This document shows, in pieces, positions 48,462-61,607 of a stretch of 64,000 nucleotides of DNA (within the stretch, counting starts at the first letter, position 1; every line of letters begins with the position of its first letter). This DNA is from Pampus argenteus. Its lineage: Eukaryota > Chordata > Actinopteri > Scombriformes > Stromateidae. Location of the stretch: contig CM072861.1 in the NCBI GenBank assembly GCA_036937835.1, forward strand, positions 8,425,501 to 8,489,500, given 5' to 3'. The position numbers were made by a program, and so were the translations under genes. The notes beneath the pieces were generated by a model. The model was not told where the DNA came from. It saw only the letters and a program-made list of their open reading frames with translations, and ran no database searches.

Positions 48462-49630
48462 TTTTAGATTTCAGATTCTCCATGCGGTCCAATCTATCTT
48501 AGTCAGGAAGATTACTGTTGCCCTGCCTCCTTTTTCCCATTTGTATTCCTTTTGCTCCAGATTACTTCCACATATATACAACTGCACCCTCATATGTAAC
48601 AAAAAAGCATCACTGTGGATGGAAGCCATTTTGGTTAAAGGGTGCAAGGGCCCTGCAATTATGGCGGGGGGTGGGGGGGTTGGGAGAGAGAAGTGGTTGC
48701 TGGAGGCTGTTGGCCAGGAGCCGGGTTGGTAATGCTTTGTAGTCTGTTTCCACCCAGCCACCCACTGTTCCAAAGATGTGGCTCTATTTGCTGAAGTAAA
48801 GTACAGACAATGCAGGAAAAAAAAACATTGCATGTACGATATAAGCATATAGCTTATATATAGCTTTTTTTTAGCGTTGCAATCATAAAAAGAAAATGTC
48901 GATTGTTTTCAATGTAGCTTTGGTTGTTGCGGGTTTGGAGAAATTTGTTGACATACTTGGAACGACAGCAGCAATCTGTACTATTCATGAATCTTCCATT
49001 TTATAAATGGAGATTGATGAAACAGATTGAGCTGCATTTCAGTTTTCAAAGCTAATGGCCAGATGCTTGTAAGATTTTACAGTACAACAAGAAATCAATT
49101 CAAATACAGCGGGGGCCAGACACTGGGAGCCACTGGATATATCATTATTGTAGAAAAGACTAGCGCTGATGGTATTTGAACAGACTGGAGGCATACGCTT
49201 GCAACCTTGCTCTTTATAGTGTAGCACATTTTAATTGGGTTCACCCACAAAAAAAAATCTCTTGCCTTAAAACTCTAAGCCCAGAGTGTGTCCCGATCAA
49301 ACAGATCAAAGTCTCTTCTCCATCTGTGAGGATGCTGCTTAAAGCCCCCTTAAATCATCTCTCTGTTCCCGATAAGAACATTTGATGCATGAATTCATTT
49401 AATCTTTAACATGAACATGTCATCCTTTGGGTGTAGAGAGGACAAACCGATGACTGGACCTGTGCTGGTTCTGTTCTCAGTTAACCCACCAGCCATCATC
49501 CTAGCTAAGTAGTTTCTGTGCTTAAACCTAGCCAGACCTTGAACATAATGTTGTCACATCATAATTTTAATATTTTTAACGGTTTTTGGAGAGCACATGT
49601 TGTTCTGCTGATTACGCCGATACAGATTAG

Positions 49631-49686
49631 ATCTGCCACCCAAAATGTTCTTTTCCTGTTGGAAAAGAACATTTTGGGTGGCAGAT
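49631..49686. repeat. perfect 26-bp inverted repeat, 4-base loop
   Basis: Arms 49631-49656 and 49661-49686 are exact reverse complements around the loop TGTT. The arm starts ATCTGCCACCCAAAATG. The same peptide stretch therefore appears in open frames on both strands, which is an artefact of the palindrome. No flanking transposon ends are visible. Confidence 0.95.
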
Positions 49687-49866
49687 GGATGCATATGACG
49701 TTGGGCTTTATGTCCTGTCATGTTGACTTTCCTCCAGCCTTTGGGGACGTTCATCCATTAACCCTAATTCATCCAAAATTTTTGCCTTAACAGTAACTTA
49801 TTTGCTTTGCCCACAACTCCTTGCCTAAAATCAAAGTGTTATTATTTGTTTGTTGGGTGTTTTTGT

Positions 49867-49880
49867 CCACTAGGGGGCAG
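49867..49880 (+). promoter_or_regulatory. CTCF-like motif
   Basis: CCACTAGGGGGCAG matches the CTCF core pattern (CCASYAGGGGGCRS) at every core position. It lies in the intergenic region about 16 kb past ankrd50. The same string can occur in fish repeats, so binding is not implied. Confidence 0.35.
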
Positions 49881-52630
49881 CATAACAGGCTATATAAAGT
49901 TGGCAAACATGCTAGCAACAGTTGTCCATTGAACACATTCAGTCAACATAAAGCAAGTATTAGTATTGACTTGTGGTTCTGGTCTCCTACTATTATTGGC
50001 TCTGTACCTACTAAATGCTTCACTATGATCGCCATCGAACTGAGAACTGTCTGTCGTTTGGCGGTAGTGTACAGTGGGTCTATCAGAGCTTTTCCACTGA
50101 AAACACAACAGAAATTAGCATAATAATTAACTTAATAAAAACATTGTGATAAGATATTCATTTCATATCCTATAATGTGTATTTAAGCCATCACACAATA
50201 CAAGCGTTTTAGGTCCAGTCATAAAGCAGGCCCCGTCTGTTCAAACAGCAGAGTGCTGGGTCCTCCATGTGCTGTTTACAGGGTATTTACTGGTGGTTAC
50301 GAGGGATAGGCCACCATGCTGGAGGAATGACAAGAGAGAGAAAGTTTACAACATTATCTCCTCCTCCATAAAGAAAGCTTCCCCTCTTGTTGTCGCTCCT
50401 CCAACATGATGTCATGTCCCTTGTAACCTCTGAAAACTATTCTCTGGTCAGTGAGTGCTCTCATCATTGTTTTTGGATGGACCCACCCCTCTGATACAAC
50501 GTTTGGCTGTGTCTGATGTTTTGTTGCTTATAATGAGCTGCAAAACAAGTCATTTCGATGACATTACTCACTAAAAAACACCAAAACATCCCAATGTTGC
50601 AAATGTCAAAAATTCTTCAAATAGCTTCGGCTTGAATAGTCAATATGAAAATGAACAGAGGGACATTAAGATGTGTGTGTGTGTGTATATACACGGTGGG
50701 ACATTTCTATTGATGTACATTGGCAATATATGAGCCGAATCTTTTCATATAAATGTGCTAAAGACGGTTTGACCAGTATAAGATTTTGAAGGATGATAGC
50801 ATTACCTTTGTAAGGAAACTACATTCTCTCTCATACAAATAAGCGAATGGACCCATTCTCAATCCAATACACGCAGCAAATTGATGCCGATGTTCTATTT
50901 CCCGGGATTAACATGCATTAAGTGTTCTAGAAAGGTTTTATTTTATCATCTGCTCTATTTCTGTATGCCATGTCAAGTATTGTCGAATGACATGAACTAA
51001 TGCTACATAAAGCAGTCAGTGTGTTGGAATGGCACTTGTTCATATCGAGACCAGTAGACCAATAGTGGTTGAAGTTAGTTTGCTAATTATGACCAACTGT
51101 AGCGGGATAATGGCTAAAATTAGCTAACATCTGATAATTTGAATTTTGAATTTTCTAAAAAAAAAGATTAGACAATCATATCATGTCCTGATATTTGTTC
51201 CTACTATAGTAAGAAATGGATACCAGAATGGAAGTTACATGACAAACACGTAAGCCAAAAGGTTTTCTTGGCTCCGGGTTTGCTTCCACGTGGGTCTGCA
51301 GGGAGAAAGCTTTTTGGGCCATGGCCGAGTTGCCAACAAGAACGAGTGATGGCAGCATATCAAGCTCTTATGGTTCCACTTCCTCTCAGCCAGTTCACCT
51401 AATGATAACCTCATTAAAGTAACTGATTGTAAAATGCTGGGGTGGTTGATCATGTCTATTCAGGGGAAGAGAAATTATATAAAGTATTTAAGAATGACAG
51501 TATTTCACTAATTTTACAGGTAAAAACCATTTAGTAAAGGAAAGAGGAAAATAAAAAGAGAATATTCATCACATCTGTTTCGACACATCTGTGTTTAATT
51601 TTGATCGCAGTGTAAAACCTTGAGTCCCCCCCCCCCTTCTAGACAGCTGCAGTTATTCTGCAACACAGCATCATTTTTTTGTCTCTTATCTTTGATGCTA
51701 TGCACTTCCTGCTGTGGTGTTTCTGCACATCAACAGCACGACTCTGATGTGCTGTGTATCACTCTTGATTTATACAACAAGGTGCCAGTTTATTAACTAG
51801 CAGACAAGCTCATCATATTCAGTTTATGATGAAACTGGACAAAATATCAGAAACATATTTAAGTGCGATGTGTTGCTATTTAGGTGTAAACATCACAAAT
51901 CGCCAACTAAACACGAGAACATAACAAATGGTCAGTTAAAATGATAACTTTTAAACATTTTTTTTTGTGTAGCACAAAAGGAAATACAATTACCATCTAC
52001 ATGTAAGATAGACACCATCCATGCCCTGGCATAAAAGGAGATTTGCTTTTCAATTGAGTAGTTCATTGAAAACATTCCACAGCCACCTGCCAGATGTAAC
52101 GCCTGTGTTATATTTCAAATGCTGTGACTAACAGGGTGTATTACTCTCTCTGAGACACAGTCAGCGACGTCAGAGGATCAGATGCAAAGAGCCTGTTTGT
52201 GTTCAAACCCGAAACTTACAGAGGGCACAAGTTCATTCTGTCAAGACGTTTCACAGACATTTCCTGTTCTAGATCTAGAGCATCTAGAAAGGCTTGAAGA
52301 CGTTCGTTTCTTTCAGGGTGGTTTTTAATATTTAACATTGCATCAATAGAAGATATTGTGCTGAGGGAAAGTGGGAGGTAATAGTTGTGAGAAAGAGAAC
52401 TGTATCTCAGTTTCTTATGCAAGTGTCATTTACAGTTATATAGTAGCGAGACAAGTTACACAGTGGGACATTTGACACATGTTTGTGCTCTTTAGCTTCA
52501 GTGGGTTTTGTTGTCCTCAAGCATTATTGTCCTGTGGGAAGTGAATCTAACGACATAGCAAATTTAAAGATAACGACTAAGCGAGAACATATGAGGACAT
52601 ACAGGGTATGTACAGCTGTTGACATACCAC

Positions 52631-52668
<38 letters not shown>
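52631..52668. repeat. (GT)n microsatellite with TATA interruption
   Basis: Two GT runs are separated by GTATATGT. Confidence 0.9.
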
Positions 52669-55600
52669 AATGAGGTGGGGGAGTGCAGTAGATGAGTGTG
52701 GGGGTTTAGCTGTATGCTGGCAAGGCCTAGAAAATGGTTCATGGGAAAAGGATGTTTATCTTGATTCAGACAAAAAAAAAATAAACGTGCCAACAGCTGT
52801 CACACTGAGCATTCTCCACGGACCGGCTCACACAGATGTAGTGTACAGCAGGATCCGTGCGTGAGTCTACATATGTCTCTAAACCAACTTCTGTCGCAGC
52901 CATTTGCCTTCGGGCTTCAACAGAGCCCAATAATAAATCCAAATAAATTGCATTTGACTAATCAAATTATTCAGAAGGTAAATGAAGAAACACTCACTGA
53001 CCGTGCAGGGAGACCTGTTAAACCACAATGCAATTTAGATTGGTTGCAGCAAATCCTATTAGCATTGATTCATGGGGAGAAGAAAACCATGACATAATTG
53101 TTCAAACATCTCTTTCTTTTACCCCATTAGCATCGACATTGCCTCTTTCAGTCTAACTTTTTTCACCACCTTTTTTTAATTAATTTTTGGCACTTTTCTG
53201 TCATCTTTATTCGGACATTTGAAAACCAGGTCAAACCATGAATGTTGTGTTTATGTAGCCTATGCTGTGACTACTCGGTTTGCCTTTAAATCAATCAATC
53301 GCCAGAGTGATTATATTTAAATCAGTAGAAATATCCTACACTGCTCAGAGCTATCGCACAGCGCATTTAGTGAAAACACATATTATAAAACAAATATTGC
53401 ATAATAAGCACTGAATCAATTAATTATTATTATTAATTATTATTTTGTTGTAATTAAATCAATCACACAACCAAAAACAGTCTTTGCCTCCTTTAACATA
53501 TATGAAACAAATGAAAACATAGCTAATGTATAAAAACTCCTCGTAAGGGTGCACATTAGAATACGTACAATCAACAACAGCCACATTTTACGGCACACAT
53601 ACCAAAGTGGTAAAAATGTTAAAAATTAATTTATTAACCTCTGCCATTTAACTGAAGCACAAAGTCAAGTTTTCCCAGCAAAGTCTCAATAGTAGTAATA
53701 ACGTCACTACTCCTAATCTGTGGCTCAGTGGACACAAGGCTGAAAAAAAGATTAACAGACACACTGTCTAAAGAGAAGGAGGATAAGAACGAAGAATGAG
53801 TGGCTTTTAATATGACAGGTGGTGAACTGGGATTGAATATGAATCATCAGGTTGAATGTCGATGGGGGCCTTGGGAGTGATAAATGTCATTTTATCATCC
53901 AAAAACGATAAGTGCCTTTTCTGGAAAAGACAATACTTCTTTGTTAGAGAGTATGCATTTCTGACCCATAAAATCATTCAGGTTTACAGCTAATGAGTTG
54001 ATAATGGTGGGGTTTTATAGGTGGGTTATGGGGGGTCCTGTGGGTGGCAGAATACATTGTTTCCATTAAGCTTGTTCTCTTGGTCTTTTCTCTTTGTCTC
54101 CTCACCCTCCGTCTCTCCAGGGAGGCACTCCATAAGTTCCCAAGTGGCTTATTTACTTGTCAGGCAGTGCAATGTCTCCTCAGCGGCCCTCCAGCCAGAG
54201 CTGACATTGGATTGGCTTGTGGTGTAGCGTTCAAGTCCTCTTATAATGCTGAAGTGGAGCTGCTCGCTAAGACTTAAGATTCCAGACAGAGACAGAAACT
54301 GAGGTGAAAGGAGCAGCGAAGCAGAGAAATGAAATTATCTGAAGTGGGATAAAAGATAGAGAGGAAAACAAGGAAATTAATTACGGGAGATAGCATGTGC
54401 ATAGATGGATAGATAGTCTTTATTAAGCAGGGAGGGCGTTTAAAGCTTTTAACACACATGTTGAGCAGTTTATACTATTTCTTTGTGTGATTCTGAAATA
54501 TTCCTCAAGCGAGTCTACAAAAAACATGAAAGATAATATTTAAAAAAAAAGGTAATTTTTGGTTTATAGTGTGAAACGTGAGCTGCAGATGTAATATGAA
54601 AAAGTTTTCACACTACAGTGCTCACTATTATCAGTTTTTAATTAAAAAAAACAAATCTCGAGTATGTATCCGTGTTCATTTTTAAAGTAAAAAAAATCAG
54701 ATCAAATAAACAAAACAAAAAAAAAATAGAAAATTTGATTTTAAAAATCCAATTTGCAAGTCTGTGGTTAAACTGTTTGTATTTTAACTTTCTTGGAGGG
54801 ATTGCATTTTCTTCTGTCCTCATCTCAGCAGGTGGTGAGACAGTGATGTACAGTTTCTTGCAGCTGGAAGCACAGCAGACTAATGAGTACATAAAATCCA
54901 GATGAAAATGGGTTTCACGCAATCCTTACTTTTGAAACATCTGGATGCGTTTCGTTGAAAAATCTGAAAAAAAAACAACCCAAATATCTTTACGGATGTA
55001 TTTCCTGTATATGAGCGCACATGTGCATGCACTCAATATCATGAAATCTGTAGCCTCCCCATAGAGGATGATTTACAGGCCGTCATCACAGACCTGTCAT
55101 AGAAGGAGATTAGAGTCCTCTGCAGCCATACCATCAATACTGTGAATGGGGACTGTAGTGGCCTGTCTCCAGATAAACAGGGGGACGCCAGGTTGGAATT
55201 GATTGTCAAAGTGCCACATCTGTCATAAAGCTAAGAAGGTGATATCACAGGGGAAGGACGTGATTTTTATTTTTTATTTTTTTTTGTTGTTTTTGTCTTA
55301 GAGTCAAAAGATCCATGCAGATGTCTATCCATTTGTCTTTCCATGCAGCTTTATGTTTATTCTTCCCAGAACATTTCCCTCATCCAACATGCTGCTTTTA
55401 ACAGCACCCTGCTTCTCGTTCATTGAGTTGCATATATTCCCACACAGGAGCTTTGCAGTACAATTAGTTTTCTGCTGTTGGGGACTGAGCAGCTGTACAA
55501 GAGCAGATGGTGGGAAAGTGTTTTTCAAAATTACTCAACAAGGATGTTTTTTGTTTTTTTTTCAGGGGGATAATCAATATGCACTCCTATCCAGATCTGA

Positions 55601-58600
55601 GCAACTAATCTATAGATCCAAACACTCAACTTCATTGAACAGCGCGAAACAATCAGTTCCTACATTTTCAAACTTGTAGCGGTTAATGTGAGTGTAAATG
55701 CAACTTTGTGTTTGATTCAAACTGGTGACGAGGTGTCTGTGGTACCGCACTGATAGACTTTATAGACTAGTTACACTAGTTCTTCTCCAGCATTGCACAT
55801 GCGTTGTCTTTTTAGCTCTTTAGTTCTTCGGGAGGACTCATGTCTTTTAACAGTTTGACCTTTGACCTTAATGGAAAGCATCTTATTAACATTTACAGCT
55901 GCAGTCTTTGATTAGAAGCCTTTATTAATGACTGACTGTAATAGCGTTTGTAATCACTGATGACTTATTAACATTTGCTGTTGGACTCATTAGAAAGCGA
56001 GACACCAATGACATTTATCAATTACTCATTAACATTTATACTAACCGCGTGATTGATGACTTATTGAAAACTGAGAAACTCTTGACCCTTTAGTACTGAC
56101 TTTAGTAATGACTCAGCAGCCAAGAAGATATTTTTCACAGTCTGGCAATCCAAAAGTTCTTCTGTGGCGTATAACTGATCTATAAAGTATTAATACATAT
56201 GTTTTAATCATTTCTAAAACCGTTACAAGTTGCAACTTGTAAAGGATGACTGACTTAATGGCCTTTTGTTCAAGCAAGTAATGTTACAAAATTGACTCCA
56301 GCTCACAAAGTGATGTATGCACCCTCATACTGGCCCAATTAAGTACCGCTCCTGTGAGGAAATATTGACAAAAAAAGTCAGAAAACACACAGCATAATAG
56401 CTATTTTCAATTCTGAACACCAACATAGGAGATGAATAACATTGCGCTGCTTTCCCAAGGCTCTACAAACCTATTCTATTACGTATTCTACAGAAGCACA
56501 GCGAGCATCAATAAAAGTAAAGACAGTCTGAGCTGAGAAACAATAACACCCTTGAGACAGAGCGAGAACATACTGCATCATCACTGAGTCGAACTCTTAC
56601 TGAGGTGAGCTTACAATGGAATGAACAGGTAAGGGTCTCGCTCCAGGGCGCCTCAATGGGACGCCCTGGGACTGCATTGCATATTTGGAATTAAAAGCTG
56701 TAGCCTTTGCACCCTTAGGGTAACTATTAGACCACCTTGTCACCCTATAGCCAACCAGTAGCATTTAATTTCCCAAGAGTCATTGGATTGACATTCATAG
56801 CAGACATCTACTGGGGAGAGCAGTCAATGATGTCAACAGCCCCTAAATGGCAGACAGTATAACTGATGCAAAACAGTAAAAGGATCAATGTACGCTACCC
56901 TTCTGAATACAATGTTTTGTTTTTTTCATATTTCACATTGCACAATTGACAGCAATTAAAATGACGTGCAATTTTCCATGAATGCCTTGGTGGCTGTAAT
57001 ATGAATATAACATTTATAAATCTATACAAAAACAGAACATAGATCATCTGTAGAGCCTCGTGATTGACTTGTGCTGCCAGCGTCTTCTCGAGATAAAGCT
57101 TTCCCAGAAGTCTGTACTTATTCTCCAAGTGTTGACAGATAATTAAGAACTATTGGCGCTTTGTTCCTGTTGGGTAATTGCTATACCCAGAGGAAGTCGT
57201 GACAAATTATAAAAGACAAAACATAAATGGGCTGTGCGCGTGAATTCAGGTGAAAGCAGATTATTGATTTTTTTTTTTTTTTTTTTCAGAGCACATAAAT
57301 ACACCTTTCTCTCTCATGCGATGGGAGAGGAAGGTGAGGAGCTAAACGTTACATATTATGATAATACGTGCTCACAGTACAAGTTGTTCCATCTCAACAC
57401 AAAGGAGCAATATCTGATTTTCTAACAATATAAGTTAAAGACATCCATTTTCCAACTTCAACTGTATAACTGAAGAGCTTTCTGAAAAATTGCTAGGTAG
57501 TTTTACACAAATGACAAATGACAAACTGTTAATTTAACACAACAGAACACAGGGACTGGATCAATAAAAGCCATAAAAATCAAGCTAATGTATCCCAGTA
57601 GCACTGTTCTCTTTCTTCTTGTATATACCTTTTTTTACAGTTCAGAGGTCAGAGACAGATCTATGTCTGGCTCACTGGACATCTGCACAGAAGCCACGTG
57701 AACCTCCATCATTCACTGCCTTTTGAATTGTAGTCCACAAACGCCTTCAGTTTCTTTTATTCTTCATGCTCTCAATATTACTAACTAACTAGATTCATCC
57801 TAAAAAGGCAGAGCCACAAAACGAATTGAAATCATAAAGTAGGCTACTGGACTGATTTCTCTATAATTTTGGGAGATATGAAAGAATTTCTAATGAACCA
57901 GATCCATCTAGTGCCATGAACGGGTCAAAACTTTAATTGATGTCAGTTTTATTTGTCAGTCTCAGCTGTATTTTCAACTGCATGTTTGCATACTGAAATG
58001 CAAAACTGGGTTATTGTTGTTTTCTCTGTCTAGACACGCTGAACAGATGACACAGAGCCATCTGAGACACAGTCAGAGAAAACATTTTGATTCACCATCA
58101 GTGTTTAAATGTTTAAATGGCAGATAAAGTTAACGCCGTTTGCTGACCTGCGTATGCGTAAACTATTTAAATTTTTTTTTTTTTTAAAGGCAGAAATACT
58201 AGTTTTAGAAAACTTGAAAAGGTTAACATCTACACTTTATCCCCAATAACATTGCAGTTGAGCAATTGAAGATTCTCATATTGCCACTGTGGTAAGAGAG
58301 AGAGAAAAACACTCGTTATAGTGTTGTGGAATGCTTGTGCAACATAGTTGGCTCTTCGACAGTGCAGTGAAGTCATGATCACGGTTCAAGGTTGTGTTGA
58401 AACACCACAGCTGGATTGTATTTCATATTTGTAGAGAGGACAGCGGGGATGTGATGTGTCTGATGTCATTCGGGAGGAGAAAAGGGAGGTGGTGGTGGTA
58501 GAAGTGTGTAGAAGGTGATATACCCAAATAGGGAGTGCAAAGAGTGGATAATAGCATGATGGGATGTCAGAAAACGTCCTGACATGGCAAAAAAGAGGAG

Positions 58601-60147
58601 AGCAGTGCATTAGAGTGCATATGGAAAATAGATTAGTGTTATATGAGAATCTTGAATCAAGGCGAAGGCAAAGTGTGGGCATAGATTTCTTTAATGAGCT
58701 GTTCATATTTGGAAAAGTTCCTGCTACAGTATTGGTGACTTTCATATTTTAATTTTTATGGAAGGATTAAGAAAAGCCGATACTTTAAGCCCTTTCAAGT
58801 CCAACTGGGTGAAGTAAAAAAAAAAAAAAAAAAGTTTTAAAAAATACGCGGTGGTGAAGCTCACAACATGGTTGGGTTTATTTATTTTTGTAGACATTTC
58901 TGATAGGAAAGAACATGTTATTGCAGTTTCGATGTTCTTCTTGTTGTAAAACTTAACTTCAAAGTTTACAAGGCCAGTTGCCACGTTAACTGTGTTGGAC
59001 AACTCTTGGCTCCTGAAAGCTATTAAAACCCAATATGTGGGCATCATATCTTTTCTGAAAAGCATTAATTCTGTAGATTATTTTTTCCTTCACCTGGCAG
59101 CGGTGGCATGTTGTGTCTTTGCCTCGCTGCTTTAATCACTCTGACTTGGATTCTAACCCTTTTTTAAGGCTTTCTCCTTGTCCTTGTGATGTGATGAAAA
59201 GCCTACGGGTGGGAGACTGAGACAGAGTGAGCCAGGCTTTGATCAAACTCCCAGCTCAAAAGCGTGATACACATACTCATAAAATGGTTGATGATTTCTT
59301 GTTTGGACCAGCCTATGGCAATTCCAGATGTTTTTTTTTTGGGTGTCCCACAGAGGGGAGAGGGGCTAACTCTGGCGACGTGACCCCAGGGGAAACTGTA
59401 AATCCAGGCAAACAGTGATTACATGTATCGCAGACTGTGAATCAGGCTTGTAAGTTGTTGCCCCTTGTGACACAAAGTTCCACTCATTTGGAAAATATCA
59501 AAGCGGCTCTTTCCTGTAGCAGTAGAGTTGGATGATAGGCTTTTAGCACGTGCTGACTGATTGCAACACTATATCATGTGGAAAGATCACCGTATCACAT
59601 CTGTGTGCACCAAACAGGAGCTTTTTTTTTTCCTCCCCTGACTGTGTGACCTGACAAGGAAAGACTAACAAGCGTTTCCAGGCCATTTCAAGCTGTGCAG
59701 CAGAGCAATGATGCAGCAATGATAATAAATTAGAGTAAAAATTGAATGTTGAATCACATATTAAAGTGTCAACCAGAAATAATTTAAGTTATTCATCCAA
59801 AGAGAATTTATAGTGACTTGATTATATTGAGTAACCCCAACCTACAATACTTCACTTGGTTTAAATTATTTTAAAAACATGAATATATTGTATACTACAT
59901 ATTGTGTCTGTTTAAAGTAGAACTGATGAAGGCTGTGTGAGGTAATAGGAATACATCTGAATAAAATGAATATGATGACATGGTGAGACAATGATGAAAG
60001 GTAGATGTAATACTTCTTTGTCTGAGGGATGTTTATATTATGTATTAAAGTGACATCTGCAAACAAGGTGGACATTTTGTTAAGGACTTAATCTGTCATC
60101 CAGCAACAGAAACTCTTTTGAACATATAAGTCTGTTATTTTTCATAG

Positions 60148-60606
60148 CCTGGGGTCAGCACACCAAGGCCCCCACCTTCACCCACCACCTGGTGGACAAC
60201 ACACCTTCCTCTTACAGCCAGCTTTGCAAATGCTCTCAGAGGCCTTGATCCAGGTGTCACAGCCCTAAAGTGAAGAAGTTCAAGTATGTTGTTCGCCAGC
60301 GAGGTTACGTTGAAACACGAGATTGATGCTTCATTAGCAGCAATGCACACAGCGCACTGAACTGCTGCTACAAGATCTACCGTCCAACAGTGATCTATGG
60401 TCATGAACTTCTGGTAATGACCAAAAGAATGACATTGCGGAGTGATCTGGGCCAACTGGGAGGAAGCCCCACGGCTCCTCCAACAACCTCCAAGATAAGC
60501 AGGACAACGTGGCCATGGAGAGGAAAAGCAGACTAACTCGCTCAGCCTGCTGTTATCACGATCTGGACCTGGATAAGCAGAATAAAATGGATAGATGGAT
60601 GGATCA
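60148..60606 (+). mobile_element. LINE 3' end fragment, RTE/Rex-like
   Basis: Read on the + strand it carries, in order, GTGAAGAAGTTCAAGTATG, a block ending GATCTACCG, then CTATGGTCATGAACTTCTGG, GGAGGAAGCCC, GATCTGGACCTGGATAAGC and a short GATA/GATG tail. This is the order of the 3' end of a common fish non-LTR reverse transcriptase gene and its tail. The short GATG-type tail points to an RTE/Rex3-like element, from memory. It is 5'-truncated and its reading frame is broken many times, so it is dead. The 170-codon open frame on the opposite strand (60135-60647) is a by-product. Confidence 0.6.
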
Positions 60607-61582
60607 AGGTCAAGAATCGGACAAGTATCGAAAGTGTTGTAACACAAAGAAAAATAATCAAGCTGGGATATTAGTGAACTTGAACCTAAAGTCCTTGAAA
60701 CGCTAAAAACTCTTCCTCTAGTTTCAAGAAAATTTAAAATACCAAGTAATGACTATTTAAACGTATATTTATTTTACAGTGCAGTAATGACTCTGCATAC
60801 TAAGTACACACAAACATAAAGTCAAATGGTTTCAATTTGAGGCAAGTCTGTTGGTCTGAAAAAAGCCAATAACAACAATAACAGGGGTTTTGAATACGGT
60901 CCCATTAACACCCCTAACATCGCCAAACCTTCTCATTCATCACCATGACATCTGGGCTTGAACTCATCTGAGTGGCAGATGCTTTATTATCCCAGCATGC
61001 ATCGCGCCATTTTTAAAAGAGAAGCGACAATTATACAGTGCACACAATGGTTTTTGAGGATATGAAAGGCGACCCTGACAGAGCCGTTTTTTGCCTAATC
61101 GGTATCCCTTTCGGCCCGGCTATTAATATATAATCACCTGGCAATTGATATGTTTACATTAATTAAAGAGGCTATTAGCACCGGCAATGAACCGCAGCGC
61201 ATGAGGTGGATTAGTTGTCAACCTCAGTGTTTCGTTGTCTTCTTCACGCGACAGGCCCAGATGGTAAAGCCTGTTAAAGATAGCATAGCGTTCCACTATT
61301 TATCTTGCCCTCAGCAAGCCCAGGGAGCAGCGTTTCTGTCAAAACCTAGCAGCACAGAGGCTTCACTTCACACCTTTTGTAAAACAAGCCACCCTCAGCG
61401 CCTTTGGCTACAGGAACTGTTCATTACAGAGGAGTGAGACTGCGTGGCGAGAGAGCTTCCAACCTGTTTGACACATTTCTCTGTGGGTGTAATTGCATTT
61501 CCTGTTTCCCTGTTGTTTAATTTCGGGAGAAAATGCCAAAGCTCTGCCAATTAAACCAAGGTCGCTGCTGTTTTGCAGTACA

Positions 61583-61607
61583 GTCTCTCTCTCTCTCTCT
61601 CTCTCTC
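61583..61607. repeat. (CT)n microsatellite
   Basis: About 12 uninterrupted CT units. Confidence 0.95.

Larger units (their letters stand above)
42273..49630. other. intergenic sequence
   Basis: No gene was recognised. It contains a T-run (about 42364-42379), a (CA)n tract (46964-46990), a repeat-poor stretch near 47880-48000 that might be conserved, a CATC/CATT-rich tract (about 48377-48461) and G-runs near 48664. The 121-codon - strand frame at 43582 and the others show no family resemblance. Confidence 0.5.
49687..60147. other. intergenic sequence
   Basis: No gene was recognised. It contains a CTCF-like motif (49867), short GT/TA microsatellites near 50674 and 52631-52668, T- or A-runs (about 57266-57288, 58809-58833), a weak three-unit tandem (55885-56037) and several repeat-poor stretches (about 52870-53100, 56640-56870, 57040-57190) that could be conserved non-coding elements. 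Confidence 0.5.

Noticed and set aside
49518..49790. Matching peptide on both strands, taken at first as a duplicated gene
   Set aside because: It is produced by the perfect 26-bp palindrome at 49631-49686.
58386..58745. 119-codon - strand frame
   Set aside because: No recognisable family and no conserved-looking motif; likely chance.
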